64,000 bases of DNA from Pseudomonadota bacterium (GTDB lineage: Bacteria; Pseudomonadota; Gammaproteobacteria; Xanthomonadales; Xanthomonadaceae). The notes beneath the pieces are model-generated. The model was not told where the DNA came from, searched no databases, and saw nothing but the letters and a program-made list of their open reading frames with translations. The DNA lies in assembly GCA_018242445.1 (NCBI GenBank), contig JAFEBW010000007.1:44822-108821 (forward strand). The letters are read 5' to 3'. This document shows positions 37,680 through 46,814 of this stretch, in pieces. The translations under genes and the position numbers were made by a program. Each line of letters opens with the position of its first letter. Within the stretch, counting starts at the first letter, position 1.

Positions 37680-38594
37680 CTACTTCACCCGGATGGCCAC
37701 CGCCGGCAGGCCGCCGCCGCTGAGCTTTTGCTTGGCGGCTTCCAGTTCGCTGGCAGTAGCGTAAGGACCGAGGCGCACGCGGTGCATCGTTCCCGCCGGC
37801 GTCTCCACCGTCTCCACGCGGCCGACCAGACCGAGCATGGCGATGCGCGCCTTCAGGTCGTCGGCTTGCTGGGTGTTCTTGAACGCGCCGGCCTGCAGCA
37901 GGTACTGACCACTCTTGAGCTGCGAGGCGGGCACCGGGATCGTCGCGGTTGCAGCCGTCGTCGTCGTCGCCGGATGCGCGCTGGAGGCGATCTGGCTGCT
38001 GGCCGGTTTCGTGGCGGCGGTGTCGGCAATCGCAGGGTTCGCCGTCGTCGCCGTGCCAGCCGCCGCCGGCTTGGCGGATGCGCCATTGGATGCGGCAGGA
38101 TTGGATGACGCAGGATTGGCGGCAACGGCCGTCGCCGTCGCAGGGCTGGCCGTGGACGCCACGCCCGCCGCCAGCGCCGCCTGTTGTTTCGCGGCGAGGT
38201 TGGCGGCAGCGGTTTCCGCCTTCACCTGCGCGTTCAGTTCATCGTCCGGAATGACGACTTCGCGCTCGGGCAACAGGGTGTAGAAATCGTACTTGGGTTT
38301 CTTCGGTGCCGCCGGGCTGGCAGCGGCAGCGGATGCAGCAGGGGATGCAGCCGACGAAGCCGACGCCGAAGGTGGATTGCCTTCGGGCACGTCGGACGAT
38401 CCACTCGCGGACGCCTTCGCCTTGGCGGTCGGGTTGGGATGCGGCAGCAGGCCGTCCACCGCGTGCGGATTGCGCAGCCACAGCGCCACCGCCACCGCGC
38501 CGCCGATCAGCAGCCCGGCCAGCAGCCACACGTAACCGGGCACCATCGGTTCGTCCTTGCGCCTTGCCTGTTTCTTGCCACGTTTCACGGCCAT
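37680..38594 (-). CDS. SPOR-domain membrane protein (FtsN-like)
   Basis: A 304-residue bitopic inner-membrane protein with a basic cytoplasmic N-terminus (KRGKKQARRKDE), a TM helix (YVWLLAGLLIGGAVAVALWL), a long Ala/Thr/Ser/Pro low-complexity periplasmic linker (about residues 50-220), and a C-terminal SPOR domain (YLLQAGAFKNTQQADDLKARIAMLG, then VRLGPYATASELEAAK). SPOR domains bind denuded septal peptidoglycan, so a role in cell division is likely. The argS-SPOR order with 1 bp spacing is conserved in many gammaproteobacteria. Linker length probably varies between strains. Confidence 0.9.
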   Translation of the reverse strand: MAVKRGKKQARRKDEPMVPGYVWLLAGLLIGGAVAVALWLRNPHAVDGLLPHPNPTAKAKASASGSSDVPEGNPPSASASSAASPAASAAAASPAAPKKPKYDFYTLLPEREVVIPDDELNAQVKAETAAANLAAKQQAALAAGVASTASPATATAVAANPASSNPAASNGASAKPAAAGTATTANPAIADTAATKPASSQIASSAHPATTTTAATATIPVPASQLKSGQYLLQAGAFKNTQQADDLKARIAMLGLVGRVETVETPAGTMHRVRLGPYATASELEAAKQKLSGGGLPAVAIRVK

Positions 38595-38595
38595 C

Positions 38596-40287
38596 TCACA
38601 TCGCCTCGGGCGCGCCCACGCCCATCAGATCCAGCCCGTTCGCGAGCACCTGCCGCGCGGCCACCGCCAATGCCAGCCGCGCATCGCGCAGGGCGGCATC
38701 GTCGGCCACCACGATGGGTTGTGCGTGGTAGAAGGTGTGGAAGGCGGTGGCCAGCTCGCGCAGGTATTGCGCCAGCGTCTGCGGTTCCAGTTGCGCGGCG
38801 GCGGCCTCGACCACCTCCGGGTAGCGCGAGATCTCGATCATCAGCGCCAGCTCGTGCGCATCGGTCAGGCGTGCAAGATGCGCGATGCCATGGCCCTGGT
38901 CGTATGCGAAGCCTTTCTCGCCGGCCTGGCGCAGCAGGCTGCACACGCGGGCATGCGCGTACTGCACGTAATAGACCGGGTTGTCGTTGCTCTGCGAACG
39001 CGCGAGGTCGATGTCGAACACCAGTTGCGAATCGGGCTTGCGCGCCACGAGGAACCAGCGCGTCGCGTCGCGCCCGGCCTGTTCGATCAGGTCGCGCAAG
39101 GTGAGGTAGCTGCCGGCGCGCTTGGAGATCTTCACTTCCTCGCCGCCGCGCAGCACCGTCACCATCTGGTGCAGCACGTACTGCGGCCAGTCCTTCGGAA
39201 TGCCCTTGTCCAGCGCCTGCAGCCCGGCCTTCACCCGTGCCAGGGTGCCGTGGTGGTCGGCGCCCAGCTCGGTGATCGCACGCACGTAGCCGCGCTGCCA
39301 CTTGCTGTAGTGGTAGGCCACGTCGGGCACGAAGTAGGTGTACGACCCGTCGGACTTGCGCATCACGCGGTCCTTGTCGTCGCCGAAATCGGTGCTGCGC
39401 AGCCACAGCGCGCCGTCCTGCTCGTAGGTGTGGCCGCCGGCCTGCAACGCGGCGACGGTATCCTCGACCTTGCCGTCGGCGTACAGCGAGGACTCGAGGA
39501 AGAACACGTCGAAGCCCACGCCGAACACGGCCAGGTCGGCATTCTGCTCGGCGCGCAATGCGGCCACGGCGTAGCGGCGGATGGCCTCGAGATTGATCGG
39601 GTCGCGGCTGTCGGAAACCACGTCCGAGCCTTCCGCGGCGGGCTTGCCGAGCAGGTAGTTGCGCGCAATGTCGAGGATGTAGTCGCCGCGGTAGCCGTCT
39701 TCGGGCCAGCCGGCATCGCCGGGGAACACGCCCTTGCAGCGCGCCTGCACCGAGCGGGCGAGGTTGTCGATCTGCGCGCCGGCGTCGTTGTAGTAGAACT
39801 CGCGCACCACCTGCCAGCCGGTGGCATCGAGCAGGCGCGCAAGGGTGTCGCCGATCGCCGCCGCGCGCCCGTGGCCGACGTGCAGCGGGCCGGTGGGATT
39901 GGCCGAGACGTATTCCACGCCGGCGCGCACGCCGTGACCGGCATCGCTGCGACCGTAGGCATGGCCCTGCGCCAGCACGCCGGCGATCTCGCGCTGCCAC
40001 GCGGCATCGGTGAGGAACAGGTTGATGAAACCGGGGCCGGCGATCTCGACTTTGGCCACGTCCGCGCTGGGCGGCAGTGCATTGACGATCTGCTGCGCCA
40101 GCGCACGCGGATTGCATTTGGCGGCCTTGGCCAGCGCCATCGCGACGTTGCAGGCGAAGTCGCCGTGCTCGCGGGTCTTGGTGCGCTCCACCGCGATGGC
40201 GGGCAGAGCCAGTTCGGCAGGCAGCGTGCCAGCCGTGCGCAGGGATTCGACCGCGGTCGAAAGCAGCACGCGTAGGGACAGTTTCAC
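38596..40287 (-). CDS. argS: Arginyl-tRNA synthetase
   Basis: A 563-residue class Ia aminoacyl-tRNA synthetase. The HIGH-type motif is PLHVGHGRA, and the KMSKS-type position reads KISKRAGS. The N-terminal Add1 domain ([14 protein letters not shown]) recognises the tRNA D-loop, and the C-terminal DALR anticodon-binding domain ends in [18 protein letters not shown]. The length is normal. It begins the operon argS-SPOR-SDR. The 209-bp gap upstream carries a dispersed repeat (40374-40452). Confidence 0.97.
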   Translation of the reverse strand: MKLSLRVLLSTAVESLRTAGTLPAELALPAIAVERTKTREHGDFACNVAMALAKAAKCNPRALAQQIVNALPPSADVAKVEIAGPGFINLFLTDAAWQREIAGVLAQGHAYGRSDAGHGVRAGVEYVSANPTGPLHVGHGRAAAIGDTLARLLDATGWQVVREFYYNDAGAQIDNLARSVQARCKGVFPGDAGWPEDGYRGDYILDIARNYLLGKPAAEGSDVVSDSRDPINLEAIRRYAVAALRAEQNADLAVFGVGFDVFFLESSLYADGKVEDTVAALQAGGHTYEQDGALWLRSTDFGDDKDRVMRKSDGSYTYFVPDVAYHYSKWQRGYVRAITELGADHHGTLARVKAGLQALDKGIPKDWPQYVLHQMVTVLRGGEEVKISKRAGSYLTLRDLIEQAGRDATRWFLVARKPDSQLVFDIDLARSQSNDNPVYYVQYAHARVCSLLRQAGEKGFAYDQGHGIAHLARLTDAHELALMIEISRYPEVVEAAAAQLEPQTLAQYLRELATAFHTFYHAQPIVVADDAALRDARLALAVAARQVLANGLDLMGVGAPEAM

Positions 40288-40373
40288 GAAGGGATCCGAC
40301 GGGTGTATCCGGCGGATAGTTTAGCGTGAAAGAGTCGTTGTCCCTTGCATCAGATTTTTGGCTCGCCTGCTTA

Positions 40374-40452
40374 TTGCCCCCTCCCCGCAAGCGGGGAGTG
40401 CTGGCGAAGTCTCTTTCATCCTCAGGGGTGGCGCCAGTCACACACCATGATC
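40374..40452. repeat. Dispersed ~75-bp intergenic repeat, copy 2
   Basis: TTGCCCCCTCCCCGCAAGCG, then GGGAGTGCTGGCGAAGTCTC and TTTCATCCTCAGGGGTGGCGCC, aligns with 21958-22030. It contains an 8-bp hairpin (CTCCCCGC-AA-GCGGGGAG, 40381-40398). It lies between the HD-like gene and argS, both on the minus strand. Confidence 0.8.
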
Positions 40453-40496
40453 GTTATATGCGCGGCCGAAAACGGAGTGGATCGATGCGATGGGCT

Positions 40497-41537
40497 TCAG
40501 CAGCCCGCCAGCACCCGGTAGGCCTCGATCACCGCCGCGCCGCTGACCGGCGGGGTGGCGGCGAAATGCTCGCGCAAGGCCGCGCTGACCGCTCGCACAT
40601 GCGGGGCGTTGGCCGCCTTGCCGGGGCCGAACACGCGCTCGCCTTCGCGCGAGCAGAAATGGTGCAACTCGAAGAAAAACTTCTCCTGCCCGCGGGTCAG
40701 GAAGTCGAGGCAGGGTTGCGCCGACTCGTGCGAGTCCAGCGCGCGGCGCTCGCGCATCTCGCGCTCGCGGCAGAGGCGGATCGCGCTGTCGGCCAGTTCG
40801 GCGAAGCTCTCGCCGGCGTTGGCGGTGTCCAGGTCGGCGGCGATCCGGGCCAGGATCAGCGCATGTTCGATCACCGCATCGCCACGCCAGTCGGGCACGG
40901 TCTGGTCGAGCAACCCGGGCAGGTAGCGCGCCAGTGCGCCACCGCCGATCGCCGCTTCGGCCGAGTTCTCCAGCGGCCGTGCATTCAGGCCGAAGGTGCT
41001 GCCGGCGATGGCCAGTTCCAGCGCGACATACAGCGGGCGGTCGCGTTCACGGTCGAAACCGCAGACATCGAGGATGCGCAATGCCTCGGCCATGCTCGCC
41101 GCCTCGTTGCCGTCCACCGGCCCGGGCACGTCCAGCGGCTCGCGCTGACGCAGGTCGTGGCAGGCCGCGAACAGCGCCAGCACCACCCAGTCCGCCAGCG
41201 GCAGCGCGGCCAGTCCGAGCTGGCTTTCGTAGGCGTTGAAGCGGCGCTGGGCCAACTCCAGCACGTGCTCTTCGTTGTGGTAGGCGTGCTGGTCGTTGCC
41301 GAAGCGGCCGTGGCGCAGGCCCAGCCGCGCGGTGCCCAGCACGAAGGCATCCGCCGTGCGATCGAGCAGCTCCGCCTGTTCGGCGCCGAAGTGCGCGAGC
41401 AGACGGGAGCGCCGGCGCTGCACGAAGGCGAGGATGTCCGGGCGCCGCTCGGCCAGCAGCGCGCGCGCGGCGGCGGCATCGGGCAACGTGCGCTCGACAT
41501 CGTCCGGTGGATACAGGCTGGAGTACCCGAAGATCAC
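40497..41537 (-). CDS. HD-like domain protein of unknown function
   Basis: About 346 residues from GTG 41537; an in-frame ATG at 41672 would add 45 Ala/Pro/Arg-rich residues that overlap radC and look non-coding. Motifs HAYHNEEHVLEL and FAACHDLRQ, then ALELAIAGSTFGLN, suggest an HD-type metal-dependent phosphohydrolase fold (His...His-Asp). The C-terminal RGQEKFFFELHHFCSREGERVFG has paired histidines. I do not recognise the family or substrate. The coding strand lacks a clear ribosome binding site, so the start is uncertain. It lies downstream of radC on the same strand. Confidence 0.65.
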   Translation of the reverse strand: MIFGYSSLYPPDDVERTLPDAAAARALLAERRPDILAFVQRRRSRLLAHFGAEQAELLDRTADAFVLGTARLGLRHGRFGNDQHAYHNEEHVLELAQRRFNAYESQLGLAALPLADWVVLALFAACHDLRQREPLDVPGPVDGNEAASMAEALRILDVCGFDRERDRPLYVALELAIAGSTFGLNARPLENSAEAAIGGGALARYLPGLLDQTVPDWRGDAVIEHALILARIAADLDTANAGESFAELADSAIRLCREREMRERRALDSHESAQPCLDFLTRGQEKFFFELHHFCSREGERVFGPGKAANAPHVRAVSAALREHFAATPPVSGAAVIEAYRVLAGC

Positions 41538-41631
41538 GGCGGACGCGGCGGCTTTCCCGGCTGGCGGCGCGGTGCCGCGGTCGCAGTATATGCGCGCAGC
41601 CGCCGGCTTCGGCAAGGCATGGCGCGCCCGG

Positions 41632-42306
41632 TCACACCCAGCCGCGCGCGGCCAGCGAGCAGGGTGCGCCATCCCCGATCACGAAATGATCCAGCAGGCG
41701 GATCTCCACCAGCGCCAGCGCATCGCGCAGGCGCAAGGTCACCGCGCGGTCGGCGGCGGAGGGTTCGCTGCTGCCGGAAGGATGGTTGTGGCCGACGATC
41801 AGGGCCGCGGCGTTGTGGGCGAGGCAGCGCTTGAGCACCTCGCGTGGATACACCTCGGCGCCATCCAGGGTGCCGCGAAACATCTCCTCGAAGGCGATCG
41901 CGCGGTGCCGGTTGTCGAGGAACAATCCGGCGAACACCTCGTGCGGCAAATCGCGCAAGCGTCGCGCGAAGTATTCGCCGGCACGCGCCGGATCGGCCAG
42001 CGCCTCGCCGCGCGCCAATCCGGCGGCAAGATGCCGGCTGCCCAGTTCCAGCGCGGCCTTGAGCGCGCACACCCGCGCCGGGCCCAGCCCCGGTTCGGCG
42101 AGCAGCTTCGCGACGGGTTTTTCCAGCAAGCAGCGCAGGTTGCCGAAGCGCGCCAGCAACTGCCGCGCCGACTCCACGGCATCGGTACCGCGCAGGCCCG
42201 AGCCGAGGAAGATCGCCAGCAGCTCGGCATCGGAAAGGATCTGCGGCCCGCTGGCGAGCAGGCGCTCGCGCGGGCGTTCGTCGGTTGGCCAGTCGCTGAT
42301 TTTCAT
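41632..42306 (-). CDS. radC: RadC family JAB-domain protein
   Basis: A 224-residue protein. The N-terminal helix-hairpin-helix region (WPTDERPRERLLASGPQILSDAELLAIFLGSG) is followed by a JAMM/JAB metalloprotease-like domain with HNHPSGSSEPSAAD, matching HxHx10D. RadC was once thought to be a recombinational repair protein, but its true role is unresolved. Alignment of MKISDWP with homologs fixes ATG 42306 as the start. The base before the ATG is the edge of a 14-unit 7-bp repeat array, so no Shine-Dalgarno sequence is present. Confidence 0.95.
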   Translation of the reverse strand: MKISDWPTDERPRERLLASGPQILSDAELLAIFLGSGLRGTDAVESARQLLARFGNLRCLLEKPVAKLLAEPGLGPARVCALKAALELGSRHLAAGLARGEALADPARAGEYFARRLRDLPHEVFAGLFLDNRHRAIAFEEMFRGTLDGAEVYPREVLKRCLAHNAAALIVGHNHPSGSSEPSAADRAVTLRLRDALALVEIRLLDHFVIGDGAPCSLAARGWV

Positions 42307-42404
42307 GGGGCTGGGGGCTGGGGAATGGGGAATGGGGAATGGGGATTGGGGAATGGGGATTGGGGATTGGGGAATGGGGAATGGGGAATGGGGAATGGGG
42401 AAAC
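42307..42404 (-). repeat. Heptanucleotide array abutting the radC start codon
   Basis: Fourteen 7-bp units in perfect register on the plus strand: two GGGGCTG, then GGGAATG and GGGATTG variants. On the radC coding strand it reads CATTCCC/CAATCCC, pyrimidine-rich, and ends at the very base before the ATG. It occupies the whole 98-bp leader. Confidence 0.97.
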
Positions 42405-42411
42405 CAGTTTT

Positions 42412-42456
42412 TCCTTCCCCCTCCGGGGGAGGTGGCGCGAAGCGCCGGATGAGGGA
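42412..42456. repeat. Palindromic repeat, forward copy (radC/coaBC gap)
   Basis: CCTTCCCCCTCCGGGGGAGG followed by TGGCGCGAAGCGCCGGATGAGGG is related to 36751-36797. It faces an inverted copy at 42504-42553 across a 47-bp spacer, giving the same head-to-head arrangement as at speA. Confidence 0.85.
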
Positions 42457-42503
42457 GCACTCTTGCAGTCAACGAGGCATCTGTTGCAGCGAACTGACAG
42501 ATC

Positions 42504-42553
42504 TTTCCCTCATCCGCCCTGCGGGCACCATCCCCCCAGTGGGGGAAGGGAAA
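42504..42553. repeat. Palindromic repeat, inverted copy (radC/coaBC gap)
   Basis: TTTCCCTCATCCGCCCTGCG then GGCACCATCCCCCCAGTGGGGGAAGGGAA is the inverted counterpart of 42412-42456. Each arm can form its own local hairpin. Confidence 0.85.
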
Positions 42554-42586
42554 GCCCCACCCCCGCAGCGTCATCAGCTTGTGCTT

Positions 42587-42618
42587 TCTGTCCTCCGTCT
42601 TCTGTCCTCTGTCCTCTG
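42587..42618 (+). repeat. Short heptanucleotide array upstream of coaBC
   Basis: TCTGTCC, TCCGTCT, TCTGTCC, TCTGTCC and a partial TCTG form a 7-bp array nearly identical in unit to the topA array (TCTGTCT). It ends 46 bp before the coaBC GTG start and is pyrimidine-rich on the coding strand. Confidence 0.85.
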
Positions 42619-42664
42619 AATCCCGGGTAAGCTAAGCCCTCTTTTCCCGTAGGGCATTTCCCAC

Positions 42665-43921
42665 GTGAGCCAGCCTCTGCAAGGCGAACGCATCCTGCTG
42701 GGCGTGTGCGGCGGCATCGCTGCCTACAAGGCGGCCGAGCTGGTGCGCCGGCTGCGCGAGGCCGGGGCGCAGGTGCAGGTGGTGATGACCGCCGCGGCCG
42801 GGCATTTCGTCGGCGCGGCCACGTTTCAGGCGCTGTCCGGCCGGCCGGTGCGCGATAGCCTGTGGGATGCCAACGCCGAGGCGGCGATGGGCCACATCGA
42901 GCTGGCGCGCTGGGCCACCCGGGTGGTGGTCGCACCAGCCAGCGCCGATGCCATCGCCCGTATCGCCCACGGCCACGCCGACGACCTGCTGGCCACCTTG
43001 TGCCTGGTCGCCACCGCGCCGCTGGCCATCGTCCCGGCGATGAACCACCGCATGTGGCTGCATCCGGCCACGCAGGCGAACGTGGCGACGCTGAAATCGC
43101 GCGGCGCGCTGGCGATCGGCCCCGACGTAGGCGCGCAGGCCTGCGGAGAGTTCGGCCCCGGGCGGATGTGCGAGCCCGACGCCATCGTCGCCGCGCTGGT
43201 GGCTGCGCATGCCGTGGCCGGTGGCGACCCGCTGGCCGGGCAACGGGTGCTGGTCAGCGCCGGCCCGACGTACGAAGACCTCGACCCGGTGCGCTACCTC
43301 GGCAACCGCAGCTCGGGGAAGATGGGTTTCGCCATCGCTGCCGCCGCCGCCGAACTCGGCGCGCAGGTAACCCTCGTTGCCGGCCCGGTGCACCTGCCCA
43401 CGCCCGCCGGCGTGCATCGCATCGACGTGCGCAGCGCGCGGCAGATGCACGCCGCGGTGCTGGGCGCGCTGCCGCAGGACATCTACATCGGCGCAGCCGC
43501 GGTGGCCGATTTCATGCCCGCACGGGTAGCCGAGCACAAGATCAAGAAACCGACGGTATCGTCCGACAGCGGGTTGACGGTCGAACTGGTACGCACCCCC
43601 GACATCCTCGCCGAAGTCGCAGCCCATCCGCAGCGCCCGCTTCGGGTGGTGGGTTTCGCCGCCGAGACCGCCGCCCTGGCCGACTCGGCGCGCGACAAGC
43701 TGCGCCGCAAGCGGGTGGATGCGATCGCCGCCAACCGCGTCGGCGTGACCGGCAGCGGTTTCGATGCCGACGACAACGCACTGGACGTGTACTGGCGGCA
43801 GACCGACGGCAGCGAGACGATGGCCGCGCTCGGGCCGACGTCGAAGGCCGTGCTGGCGCGCGAACTGCTGCAATTGCTGCTCGATCGCGTGCCGGCCGCG
43901 CCCACGCAGGACACGCCATGA
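42665..43921 (+). CDS. coaBC: Bifunctional phosphopantothenoylcysteine decarboxylase/phosphopantothenate-cysteine ligase
   Basis: A 418-residue fusion enzyme catalysing two steps of coenzyme A synthesis. The N-terminal CoaC flavoprotein has [18 protein letters not shown], the PAMNHRMW substrate clamp and a catalytic Cys in [10 protein letters not shown]. The C-terminal CoaB domain (from about residue 195) has [27 protein letters not shown] and [15 protein letters not shown]. The start is GTG 42665. The coaBC-dut-phosphomannomutase order also occurs in Pseudomonas. Its stop overlaps dut by ATGA. Confidence 0.96.
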   Translation: MSQPLQGERILLGVCGGIAAYKAAELVRRLREAGAQVQVVMTAAAGHFVGAATFQALSGRPVRDSLWDANAEAAMGHIELARWATRVVVAPASADAIARIAHGHADDLLATLCLVATAPLAIVPAMNHRMWLHPATQANVATLKSRGALAIGPDVGAQACGEFGPGRMCEPDAIVAALVAAHAVAGGDPLAGQRVLVSAGPTYEDLDPVRYLGNRSSGKMGFAIAAAAAELGAQVTLVAGPVHLPTPAGVHRIDVRSARQMHAAVLGALPQDIYIGAAAVADFMPARVAEHKIKKPTVSSDSGLTVELVRTPDILAEVAAHPQRPLRVVGFAAETAALADSARDKLRRKRVDAIAANRVGVTGSGFDADDNALDVYWRQTDGSETMAALGPTSKAVLARELLQLLLDRVPAAPTQDTP

Positions 43922-44388
43922 GCGTGCCGATGGTGCATGGCGTGCCCATGCGCGTGCTCGACCCGCGCCTCGGGCGCGACTTCCCCTTGCCCGATTACGC
44001 CACGGCGGCGTCGGCCGGCATGGATCTGCGGGCGATGCTCGACGTACCGCTGACGCTGGCACCGGACGATACCGCGCTGATCCCCACCGGCATCGCCATC
44101 CACATCGGCGACCCGGGCCTGTGCGCGGTGATCCTGCCGCGCTCGGGGCTGGGCCACAAGCACGGCTTCGTGCTCGGCAACCTCGTCGGCCTGATCGATG
44201 CCGATTACCAAGGCCCGCTGATGGTCAGCGGCTGGAACCGCGGGCGTTCGCCCTTTACCATCGCCCCCGGCGATCGCATCGCCCAATTGGTGTTCCTGCC
44301 GGTGGCGCGGGTCGCCTTGCAGGTGGTGGACGAATTTGCCGGCAGCGTGCGCGGCGAGGGTGGTTTCGGCCATACTGGCGTGCGCTGA
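43918..44388 (+). CDS. dut: dUTP pyrophosphatase
   Basis: A 156-residue homotrimeric dUTPase that hydrolyses dUTP to dUMP, preventing uracil incorporation and feeding dTMP synthesis. All five motifs are present: [29 protein letters not shown] (catalytic Asp), PGDRIAQLV and [13 protein letters not shown] 43918 overlaps the coaBC stop, implying translational coupling. Confidence 0.97.
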   Translation: MSVPMVHGVPMRVLDPRLGRDFPLPDYATAASAGMDLRAMLDVPLTLAPDDTALIPTGIAIHIGDPGLCAVILPRSGLGHKHGFVLGNLVGLIDADYQGPLMVSGWNRGRSPFTIAPGDRIAQLVFLPVARVALQVVDEFAGSVRGEGGFGHTGVR

Positions 44389-44420
44389 CCGAGAGGCCAT
44401 CTGCAACCGGGGGGATGAGG

Positions 44421-46742
44421 ATGGGTGAGGAAGCCGGCGACAAGCCCAAAGCCAGCGACGCGATCAAGGTGGCGATCGGGCAACTGCGCTTGCCGATCGC
44501 CGCCGTGCTGTGCCTGCTGGCGCTGGCGCTGGGCTGGGACGCCTGGCATCAGGGCGCATCCGCACGCGCCGAGGCCACCGTGGCCGCCGAAGGCTCGCGC
44601 CTGCAAGCCACCGGCCGCAACACCCTCAACGACCTGACCCAGCACTTCGAGCACGCCAGCACCGCGCCCGAAGTGGCTGCGGCACTGGCCGACTCCAACC
44701 TGGCGCGCGCCGCCGACGTGTTCCGCACGCGCTGGGCGGACGGCAAGTCGGTGGTCTTCGTCCCGCCCGATCTGAAGGACGCCTTCGCCGACCCGGCCAA
44801 GTTCGGCTTCGGCCGCGTCGCCGTGCTGGTGGCGACCCTGCGCGACGGGGTGACGCGGGTGGGCGTGGCCAAGGTGGACGGGCAGTCGCGGCTGGTGGTC
44901 GCCGGCCCGATCAAGCAGGGCGGCGAAGTCAAGGCGCTGGCGCTGGTCGACCTGCCGCTGGACACGATGACCGCACCGCTGAAGGACGCCAACGCCGGCG
45001 GCGGTTATCTGGCGCTGATGTTCCACGGCTACGAGGTCATCCATCGCGGCGACCCGAGCGTGGCGACGCTGGGCAAGAGCCAGGATCTGCAACTGCTCGA
45101 CAATGGATTTTTCATCCGCACCGGCAGCCCGCAGGCCGTGGACAGCATGTTCGGCGTTTCCAGTGGCACAGGCTACGGCCTGGCCATCTTGTTGTTGATC
45201 GCAGGCGTGGCGCTGTCGTTGTACGGCAAGGCCTGGGCTGATTCCGCCGCGCAACCGGCCGCGACGATGGAGCCGTCCCTGGCCGAAGCGATGGCGGCCG
45301 ATGCGCCCGCACCGGCGGCCCAGCCCAAACCCGTGGTCAAGGAAGCGCCCAAGCCGGCGGCGGTGGCGATCTCCCGCGAGATTTTCCGCGCCTACGACAT
45401 CCGCGGGCAGGTCGGCAAGGATCTGGATGCCGGTGTCGCCCGCCTGCTAGGCCAGGCCATCGGCAGCGTGATGCAGGAACAAGGCTTGCGCGAGATCGTG
45501 ATCGGGCGCGACGGCCGCACCTCCGGCCCGGAACTGGCCAACGCCCTGATCGACGGGCTGCGCCTGGCTGGGCGCGACGTCATCGACATCGGCCAGGCCG
45601 CCACGCCGCTGTGTTATTTCGGGGCCTTCCACCTGCGCACCGGCTCCTGCGTGGCCGTCACCGGCAGCCACAACCCGCCCGATTACAACGGCTTCAAGAT
45701 CGTGGTCGGCGGCGAGACCCTCGCCGACGATGCCATCCAGGATCTGTACGCGCGCATCGCCGAGAACCGCCTGTACAAGGCCAATGCGCAGGGCGGCATC
45801 CAGCAGCGCGCCATCGCGGCCGATTACACCCAGCGCATCGCCGACGACATCCAACTCGAACGCAAGCTCAAGGTGGTGGTGGACGCCGGCAACGGCGTGG
45901 CCGGCCTGATCGCTCCGGAGGTGTTGCAGGCCATCGGCGCCGAGGTGTTGCCGATCTTCTGCGAGGTCGATGGCAGTTTCCCCAACCACCACCCCGACCC
46001 CAGCGAACCGAAGAACCTCGCCGACGCCATCCAGATGGTGCAACGGCTGGAGGCGGACATCGGGCTGGCCTTCGACGGCGACGGCGATCGCCTCGGCGTG
46101 GTCACCCGCGCCGGCGAGATCATCTTCCCGGATCGCCTGTTGATGCTGTTCGCGCAGGACGTGCTCAGCCGCAACCCGGGCGCGTGCATCGTCTACGACG
46201 TCAAGTGCACCGGGCATCTGGCCGGCAACATCCTCGCCCACGGCGGCAGCCCGCTGATGTGGAAGACCGGGCATTCGCTGATCAAGGCGAAGATGAAGGA
46301 AACCGGCGCGGAACTGGCCGGCGAGATGAGCGGGCACTTTTTCTTCAAGGATCGCTGGTACGGTTTCGACGACGGCATCTACGCCGCCGCGCGCCTGCTG
46401 GAAATCCTCGCCGCCCGCCCGGAAACCGCCGACGAGGTGTTCGCCGAGTTGCCCAAGGGTTATGCGACGCCCGAGATCAAGATTCCGGTCGAGGACGGCA
46501 CGCCGCACGCCTTCGTCGATGGCTTCCGCGAAAAAGCCATCTTCGGGGATGCGCGCGTGGTGACCATCGACGGCGTGCGCGCCGACTGGCCGGACGGCTG
46601 GGGCCTGGTGCGCGCCTCCAACACCACCCCGGTGCTGGTGCTGCGCTTCGATGCCGATACGGCCGAAGCGCTGGAGCGCATCAAGGCCGTCTTCCGCGAG
46701 CAATTGCTCGCCTGCAAGCCCGGCCTGAAACTGCCGTTCTGA
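44421..46742 (+). CDS. Phosphomannomutase/phosphoglucomutase with membrane-anchored sensor-like N-terminus
   Basis: A 773-residue protein of two parts. Residues 1-310 carry two TM helices (about 23-42 and 251-269) bracketing a ~200-residue extracytoplasmic domain of unknown role, then an Ala/Pro/Lys linker. From residue ~318 it is a full alpha-D-phosphohexomutase: YDIRG (325-329), phosphoserine Ser416 in TGSHNPPDYNG, metal-binding DGDGDR (552-557) and the sugar-specificity loop GEMSGH. Such AlgC/XanA enzymes supply GDP-mannose and glucose-1-phosphate for LPS and exopolysaccharide. ATG 44421 is preferred over in-frame ATG 44415 because of GGGGG spacing. The long form resembles the extended AlgC annotation in Pseudomonas. 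Confidence 0.92.
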   Translation: MGEEAGDKPKASDAIKVAIGQLRLPIAAVLCLLALALGWDAWHQGASARAEATVAAEGSRLQATGRNTLNDLTQHFEHASTAPEVAAALADSNLARAADVFRTRWADGKSVVFVPPDLKDAFADPAKFGFGRVAVLVATLRDGVTRVGVAKVDGQSRLVVAGPIKQGGEVKALALVDLPLDTMTAPLKDANAGGGYLALMFHGYEVIHRGDPSVATLGKSQDLQLLDNGFFIRTGSPQAVDSMFGVSSGTGYGLAILLLIAGVALSLYGKAWADSAAQPAATMEPSLAEAMAADAPAPAAQPKPVVKEAPKPAAVAISREIFRAYDIRGQVGKDLDAGVARLLGQAIGSVMQEQGLREIVIGRDGRTSGPELANALIDGLRLAGRDVIDIGQAATPLCYFGAFHLRTGSCVAVTGSHNPPDYNGFKIVVGGETLADDAIQDLYARIAENRLYKANAQGGIQQRAIAADYTQRIADDIQLERKLKVVVDAGNGVAGLIAPEVLQAIGAEVLPIFCEVDGSFPNHHPDPSEPKNLADAIQMVQRLEADIGLAFDGDGDRLGVVTRAGEIIFPDRLLMLFAQDVLSRNPGACIVYDVKCTGHLAGNILAHGGSPLMWKTGHSLIKAKMKETGAELAGEMSGHFFFKDRWYGFDDGIYAAARLLEILAARPETADEVFAELPKGYATPEIKIPVEDGTPHAFVDGFREKAIFGDARVVTIDGVRADWPDGWGLVRASNTTPVLVLRFDADTAEALERIKAVFREQLLACKPGLKLPF

Positions 46743-46814
46743 TCGGCGCTGCGATCGACCCGTTGCCCACCATCCGACGTCGCATGTTCGACGTGCCACT
46801 CGCCGCCGCTCACC

